Below are positions 59,101 to 64,000 of a DNA stretch of 64,000 bases, piece after piece. The notes under the pieces were generated by a model. It was not told the DNA's origin and ran no database searches. It saw only the letters and a program-made list of their open reading frames with translations. The stretch comes from Tigriopus japonicus (Eukaryota > Arthropoda > Copepoda > Harpacticoida > Harpacticidae): NCBI GenBank assembly GCA_010645155.1, contig CM021314.1, positions 80,844 to 144,843 of the forward strand, in the 5' to 3' direction. Position numbers and translations under genes: made by a program. Every line of letters begins with the position of its first letter. The stretch's first letter is position 1.

Positions 59101-61735
59101 AATAGATGAAAAGGAGCCAAAAGCGCGTTCATCGGACCTTCAAAAGTGGCAGATTTGCCCGAAAGCACGAAGCATGGAAGCACGTTGCATATTCTCAAAA
59201 AAATTCAGTGAGATACAAATGTGGCAAAAAAGTTTAATTTTTTTATGTAAAGAAGTTAAATGTATCAAAAAAGACAAAAAATAAAAACATGCTTTCTTTT
59301 TCTTGAATTTTTATCCTTGCTCTATTGATCATCATTAGGGCCCGATATTAAATATTTTGTTTGTTTCAAGGAAAAAATAAATATTTTCTCGAATATTTGA
59401 GTCAGGAAAAATATTTCACGCAAAATTGAGGAAATTAAATGAATAACCAGTGGTCAAGAGGGCTCACACAAAATTAATCCAAAATACAAAAATCTCAACA
59501 AAATGGCACTTGTTTTGAGATCAGACATTCACAACCAAAAGTACTGTCAAACACGAAAAAAACTGCGCCATTTATTGTGGCAAAATGAAAATTATATTGT
59601 CAAATCGCTTACATGTCAAGTATGCCGCCGAACACCATCAAATGCATCAAATTCACCAAAAACAAATTTGCAAAATTGGTACACACAGTCAAAAATACCA
59701 AATAATGGCGTTGTAAAAAAATAATTTTTTGATATCCGGCTTTTTTCAAATACTTAGCAAATATCTAGGGCTTTTGAACAAAATATATATTGGATATTTG
59801 ACAATTTTTGCAAATATTTTTCCGGACTCTAATCATCATTAGTATATTTGTATCCGTTGTGGAACGTTATGTTTTCGGTTATTCAGTTAAATTCACTAGT
59901 AATTTGTACGTTTTGTCAATGTTTTATTACCAGAGGGTGGAAAAAGTTGGAAAAAATGTCAAAAAGGAAGTTTTTAAGTTGGAAATATGGCGAAAACTGT
60001 TTTTTAAGATAAAAACGGGCCAAAAAAAAGTTTTTTTTTCTCCAGATACGAATGAACGAAAAAAGTTTTTTTCCACAAAAAATGACCAAAAAAATTTTTC
60101 TCTTCTTAATTTGTCAATTGATGGGGCATATTAGGGATGCAGATTTCAGACAAATAAGGTTTCATGCCCAAAAACATATTTATTTGCTAGCTTTTAACGA
60201 TTTTTTGCCATTTTTCATCTTATTTGCCATTTCTGGGCAAATAAACACAAATTTGTTTGTTTTAGGACACTTAAATGCAAAACTTGTCGGGTTTTGGTTC
60301 CCTTTTGTGGGAAAAATGAGAAAAACGAATTTTTGCCCAAAATGTTTTGTTTTAGGGATATACTGATTATTTAATGGAATAGAAAAACATTTTCCCTTAA
60401 ATATTCATACACTTGCATTGCACTTTATTGTTGGTGAAACGTAATGCTCATTTTTCGAAATTAGTGGCTAGTTTTGTTTTATTTTGGTAAATTTTTGTGT
60501 CTGTTTGCCATTTTATTTGCCATTTCTTGTTTTATATGCCGTTTTATTTGCTGTTTTGGACGCGTTTATTTGTCACTTTTTGGGCCTAAAAGGCATATTT
60601 TATTTGCCAGAAATCTGCACCCCTAGGCATAATACATTTTGTCTGTTGTTTTTCAACCGGGATTCTTTGTTCTCGATTATTAGATAAAACTTTCAAAAAA
60701 TGTAAAAAGATAAAAAAGAAAAATCTTTCACCTAGAAAAACTGACATTCTTTTATTTTTTAGGAGTAAAATTTAAAAAAAAAGTTTTTTGGGTTTAAACA
60801 ACGTGAAAAGAAATCTGCTTGAAATTTGTACAAAATGCAAATATAAGTTGAAAATAAGTTCCAAAACCCAAAAAAAGTTTTTCAGGCGAAAATGTCCAAA
60901 AAAAGTTCATTTTAAAGTTTTAAATTAAAACTTTTTAATCCTCGCTCTAGTTATTACTTTCAACATTATTGTAGGGGAATTGCCGATACACGCATGAAAC
61001 GTATTCAAATTGAATTGTAATAGCGACTGAAGCAAAACAAGTTTCTACTGCCCGCAGAAGTCGAAGAGCTCACTTTTCAACTCACCTCACTTAAAAGAGA
61101 TTCCTCATCGGTGAAGGCCATGTCTCTGATTTCCACCCATACTGGAGAGTTGTCCTTATTCGAAAGGGTCTTGTGAATATAGACTCGCTCCAATGGGCTA
61201 TATTCCCAAATGAACCGCCCTGTGAGATACCGAACAATCAAGGCTAGAAGGTCAAATAGTTGCAAATGATGATCCCTAATATCAACGACCCACACAAACA
61301 CAAAACATCCAACGCTAAAGAAGCTATAATAAACGAGACACCTGAACTACCTGTTTTCCCCACACTTTTGTGTCCTAGTACGGCAATTCTAATCCAGGAG
61401 GCCCGATTGGTATAATCCCCTTCTCCTCCGTTATTTGGACCCAAATCTATCATGGACATGGCGTTTATGATTGGTATCGATCCATCCTCAGATAAATGAA
61501 GATAGCACGCGGATTTGGACAGAATACACGATTGAAGAGAACCAGGAAAAAGCCTCATTCTGGACCCACCTTCATCTCCTGATGAGCCTATCTGTCGCTC
61601 ATGATAGAGCAAAGATGCCTGTGAAGAGCTATCGCACAATCTAGGAACAGTCGAGATGTTGGTGGGGATGGTACTGCTGGGATTGTGCTTCCTTCTGATG
61701 GGATTTTTGATGTTCAATGAATACGATCGTTTCAT
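53189..61735 (-). CDS. Atypical Ras-like small GTPase (RERG/RASL11-12 type)
   Basis: Exons on the minus strand: 61735-61351, 61243-61086, 53756-53576, 53514-53189; introns of 107 bp, 7.3 kb and 61 bp; 349 residues. About 110 residues of Ser-rich, basic N-terminal extension precede the GTPase fold. G1 is GHKSVGKT; the switch region reads LERVYIHKT. G3 is EIRDMAF where Ras has DTAG, so the invariant Gly and the catalytic Gln position are lost. G4 is ASKSDL in place of NKxD; G5 is TTSAK. Spacing from SKSD to TSA is the usual 25-27 residues. The C-terminus is basic (RKRKPSTRIMESFNKMFG) and has no CAAX box, as in RERG and RASL proteins, so it is probably not prenylated. Reduced hydrolysis is expected from the G3 change. 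Subfamily not settled by eye. Confidence 0.85.
54188..55180 (+). mobile_element. Tc1-type element, DD34E, internally deleted
   Basis: Inside the 7.3-kb intron of the Ras-like gene. Ends CAGTCAGGAGCAAAAGTATT in inverted orientation, flanked by TA dinucleotides (54186-54187 and 55181-55182), the Tc1 target. At 993 bp it is shorter than the usual 1.3-1.7 kb. An inner copy of the right terminal sequence (GTTACGAATACTTTTGCTC) lies at about 54969-54988 and cuts the transposase frame. Confidence 0.93.
54317..55033 (+). pseudogene. Tc1 transposase, truncated
   Basis: Intact 238-codon frame without the N-terminal paired-like HTH domain. It retains the catalytic core: ILWSDKTKVELFG (first Asp), FQHDNDPKH (second Asp) and NPIENLWREL (Glu) with 34 residues between the second Asp and Glu (DD34E). 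GGGSIMLWGSFSAKGTGNL is the glycine-rich box. The last 40-50 residues of the family are replaced by terminal-repeat sequence. With no DNA-binding domain it cannot mobilise elements by itself. Confidence 0.9.
55555..56706 (-). mobile_element. IS630-Tc1-mariner element with DD37E core, defective
   Basis: 1152 bp between inverted ends CACTGTGACACGAAAGTTTT, flanked by TA (55553-55554 and 56707-56708). Lies 370 bp from the other Tc1-type element, in the same intron and in the opposite orientation. The ends differ, so the two are unrelated insertions. Confidence 0.93.
55678..56412 (-). pseudogene. Tc/mariner transposase, internally deleted, DD37E
   Basis: 244 codons. The HTH region (GRPSVISRTAKIVITKRI, then LTWSGHPVSCETVQRHL) is present. 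First Asp in SVIWSDESFFYLF, second in FFMQDSAPPHCT, Glu in LNPIENIW; I count 37 residues between the second Asp and Glu, a DD37E spacing rather than DD34D/E. About 60 residues are missing between SDESFFYLFPKS and IVERQIVPD, including the glycine-rich WG box, without disturbing the frame. The start ATG is not obvious; upstream sequence up to 56480 continues in other frames. Confidence 0.85.
56709..59335. other. Intron of the Ras-like gene, no feature recognised
   Basis: AT-rich intron DNA with random short frames. No transposon ends or exons found. Confidence 0.5.
59336..59831. mobile_element. hAT MITE N, 496 bp, in the Ras-like gene intron
   Basis: Perfect 8-bp target duplication atcatcat (59328-59335 and 59832-59839). 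Ends TAGGGCCCGATATTAAATAT and the reverse complement of TAGAGTCCGGAAAAATATTT. Interior rich in AAATATTT words near both ends. No coding capacity. Confidence 0.88.
60133..60625 (-). mobile_element. hAT-like MITE, family A, copy 3, in the Ras-like gene intron
   Basis: Inverted relative to copies 1 and 2. Left end AGGGATGCAGATTTCAGACA, right end the reverse complement of AGGGGTGCAGATTTCTGGCA. Flanking 8-mers ggcatatt and ggcataat (7 of 8). A run of about 120 bp before it (59940-60120) is rich in AAAAGTTTTT. Confidence 0.9.
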
Positions 61736-62964
61736 GATGGGGAAGATGTGTTGGCCAAATAGTTCGCTGTGTTTTCACTTATCAGCAAGGAAAAGGAGAA
61801 ATGAAGGTGCGAAGTTGGAACACCTCGCATTTATAGAAACAGCAATGACATCGTGTTTGAGTTCGGAAGAATCAATTTGTCTCTTGTACGTCGGGACTTG
61901 ATAACATCCAGATCGAGGATATGCTCCGTTCGTGGACTACGCAGGTACATTTTGACGATAACTTTGTAACAAATTAGCTTATAATCATTACATTCCAAAA
62001 GTAATTGCATTACATTCAATTACATTTTAATTACATTTTTTTAACCAAGCTTGAACTCCTTTCTTTTCAACTGCAAAATGAGCAAAAAGTAGCACAAACT
62101 TATGAGCTTTTTTGTGAATCAATAGCACACCGAAAAATATTGGAAGGACAAGGGAAAATCTGCAAGATTTCTAATCCCAGAACTTCTTATGTAAGTGAAA
62201 ATGTAATTGTCATTTGTAATTGAAAAATGCAAATAATTACCATTACAATTACTTTGATCTCAAATATGATTAATTACAATTCCAATTACTTAGAAGTGTA
62301 ATTGCAACTACGTAACTGTAATTTCAATTGCAATTACATCAGCAGTCTGAACTACGACTAAGAGTGTGTAGTGTTTTATCTGTTTTTGGTTAAGTTGACG
62401 TTTTGTGCGATGTTCCACCTCTTGTACAACATTAAATCTTTCGCTAGAAGACTTGAACGTGAAACATGATAGATGAAGTAGCTTGTTCAATTGGAAACTT
62501 TTACCTTGAAGTTCTAAAGAATCGACGATGAGACCTTTTACTCTTAGAAAAGCACTCAACTTGGTCATAAGTGCATATGAAAGGCCAAGCCAGCAACCTT
62601 GTTTTGGGTCTGAGTTGCTCATATCCATCTTCGAGCACAAGGCCGCCCGTCTTACCACCAAAGAAATATGATTAGGATCCTGACCAAAGGCTACATGACA
62701 TGCAATTACAAGGTGGTTTATTTTCCATTAGCAAGCCCAAGTCAGGAGATGACCGAGGTTCTTGACGTTTCATTCACTTTGAGTGATGGACAACAGGTTT
62801 GTGGGTGTGTGGTTAAGAATGGACGGTCATTGACATCATATTTTCCGCTTCCCAACTTTTTGATGGAATCTTCTTCAAGTCTAGACCAAGAGGGTTCTCA
62901 TGAATCCAACAAATAAAGTCGAGCTTGATCCAAACCTCCGACCTCGTTTAGAATTTTGGTTGGG
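61736..62964. other. 5' flank of the Ras-like gene
   Basis: Divergent or intergenic sequence containing element M. Frames at 62308-62661 (minus) and 62668-62916 (plus) have no recognised domain. Confidence 0.4.
61983..62340. mobile_element. Possible foldback MITE M with TAATTACA arrays
   Basis: Two blocks, 61985-62050 and 62195-62340, are made of repeated TAATTACA/TGTAATTG words in opposite orientation around a 145-bp spacer. Similar GTAATTAC-rich MITEs occur in invertebrates. No defined termini or target duplication. Confidence 0.45.
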
Positions 62965-63143
62965 TTATTTGTTAGTTCCAGGCAAAATCTCTTCCAAAAA
63001 TGAAGGTAATTGATAGTTTGGTCTTTGAGCTAGGAACTCGGCGAACGCCTTGGACGAGCTCAATTGGGTGATCCTGCGGTTTTCTTCCCAACGATTATGG
63101 TCTTCATTTGTTGCTTCCTTATCAGACCCACTTCGTTGATTCA
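62965..63143 (-). CDS. Candidate terminal exon of an unrecognised gene
   Basis: Minus-strand open segment from a good acceptor (TTTTTTTCTACAG) at 63144 to a TAA stop at 62965. The peptide (WEENRRITQLSSSKAFAEFL, AQRPNYQLPSFLEEILPGTN) is compositionally like real protein, with a helical feel. I do not recognise it. Upstream exons would lie beyond the right end or be too short to see. Confidence 0.4.
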
Positions 63144-64000
63144 CTGTAGAAAAAAAGATACATAGACATCTGCGGTGGTTGAAATTTCTGTTTAAGTATT
63201 TGCTCAAATGCCAAGACTTCTAATGACGATTTTTGATGTCAGAGTATCATGGTAAATATATCTTGTGAACATGTACATCTTAAAAGTAGCTCAAATAACA
63301 ATATTAATTCGCTTTAAGCCACTAAAATTGATATATTTTCCCAAACCATATTAATGGGTAGTGAGAGGGTCCATGGTTATGCTTTGAAGCGAAATGTAAT
63401 CAAGATCTTATTAGCAGATAATATAGCATCATTGCTTCGATTTTCAAATTGCATCAAATAACCCCCTGAAATGCTCCAATTGTGTGTTAAAGCAACTGCA
63501 ATGGATATTATATACTTTTTCAACGTTGCAAAAATAAGCAAGACTTTTTGTTAGCTTTCACTTTTGTCTTGGAAAAAAAATAAGCGTGTAATATGTATTA
63601 AAACTAATTCAAAAGGAATATTTTTGGACTATATTTTCTTTGGTGCTTCTAACAAACATAGTAAGACGTAAGTTCATTATTTTGTAAAATTCTAATGAAA
63701 ACTGCATATCACAAATATTGCACTTTTTGAAACAAAAATTTCCATTGTACTGCTAATTTATTTTTCAAATATGCACAGATCCTCAAAAGATTTCAAATTA
63801 TGCAATTCTACCAAATCAATGATGATTTACGAGAGCAATATTAAAAGAGGGAGACTGGGCCTGTAACTCGTCAATAAATGCTCTTTTTAGCTACTTGAAT
63901 AAAAGTTGAAATCAAGATTTATCTCTTTTGAGCAGATGTTATTATATGTGTTACGTTGTTAGGCAACTCTGTTCAAGTTTATGATTTAATTAGACAAGGT
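63144..64000. other. Right edge, nothing recognised
   Basis: AT-rich sequence. If 62965-63143 is an exon this is probably the preceding intron. Confidence 0.4.

Overview
This window is eukaryotic genomic DNA (AT-rich, spliced genes, short GT-AG introns mostly of about 60-75 bp, many transposons). It reads as an invertebrate animal, probably a protostome and possibly an arthropod. That rests on gene content (an invertebrate-type Cys-loop channel, a nocturnin whose splice structure and N-terminus look insect-like, an ELMOD-type GAP, GNPDA, radial spoke protein 3) and on the transposon mix. I cannot name the species. A radial spoke protein implies an animal, or a recent ancestor, with 9+2 cilia or flagella.

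Layout. 1-10 kb is a graveyard of mobile elements: hAT-like MITEs, foldback elements nested next to or inside each other, the 5' part of a BEL/Pao-type LTR retroelement on the minus strand, a 26-bp minisatellite and a tRNA-derived SINE. 10.25-11.12 kb holds an intact 289-codon ORF that is the N-terminal half of radial spoke protein 3 (RSPH3), ending just after the PKA-anchoring helix. 11.1-17.8 kb is repeats plus one orphan coiled-coil exon. 17.85-21.63 kb (+) is a complete Cys-loop ligand-gated channel. 24.10-26.30 kb (+) is a complete glucosamine-6-phosphate deaminase. 27.73-32.92 kb (+) is a complete ELMO-domain protein. 35.41-49.14 kb (-) is nocturnin, with two mutually exclusive first exons that join the same acceptor in frame; its long intron carries a 2.1-kb near-perfect palindrome. 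53.19-61.74 kb (-) is an atypical Ras-like GTPase of the RERG/RASL11-12 type, whose 7.3-kb intron has collected two Tc1/mariner-type elements and two hAT MITEs. 62.97-63.14 kb (-) looks like the last exon of a gene lying beyond the right edge.

The five well-supported genes do not form a pathway; they are ordinary dispersed housekeeping or signalling genes. What is unusual is the mobile DNA: at least nine long-TIR or foldback elements, of which several keep diagnostic target-site duplications (8 bp for five unrelated families, 9 bp for one, 7 bp for one). Several of the foldback arms carry a motif matching the CTCF core consensus. The most notable gene-level observations are the nocturnin alternative first exons, a 45-nt in-frame cassette exon in the M2-M3 gating loop of the channel, the truncated RSPH3, and the Ras-like protein with a lost G3 motif.

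Exon coordinates were derived by hand from splice signals, reading phase and family conservation; none was checked by alignment or transcript data.
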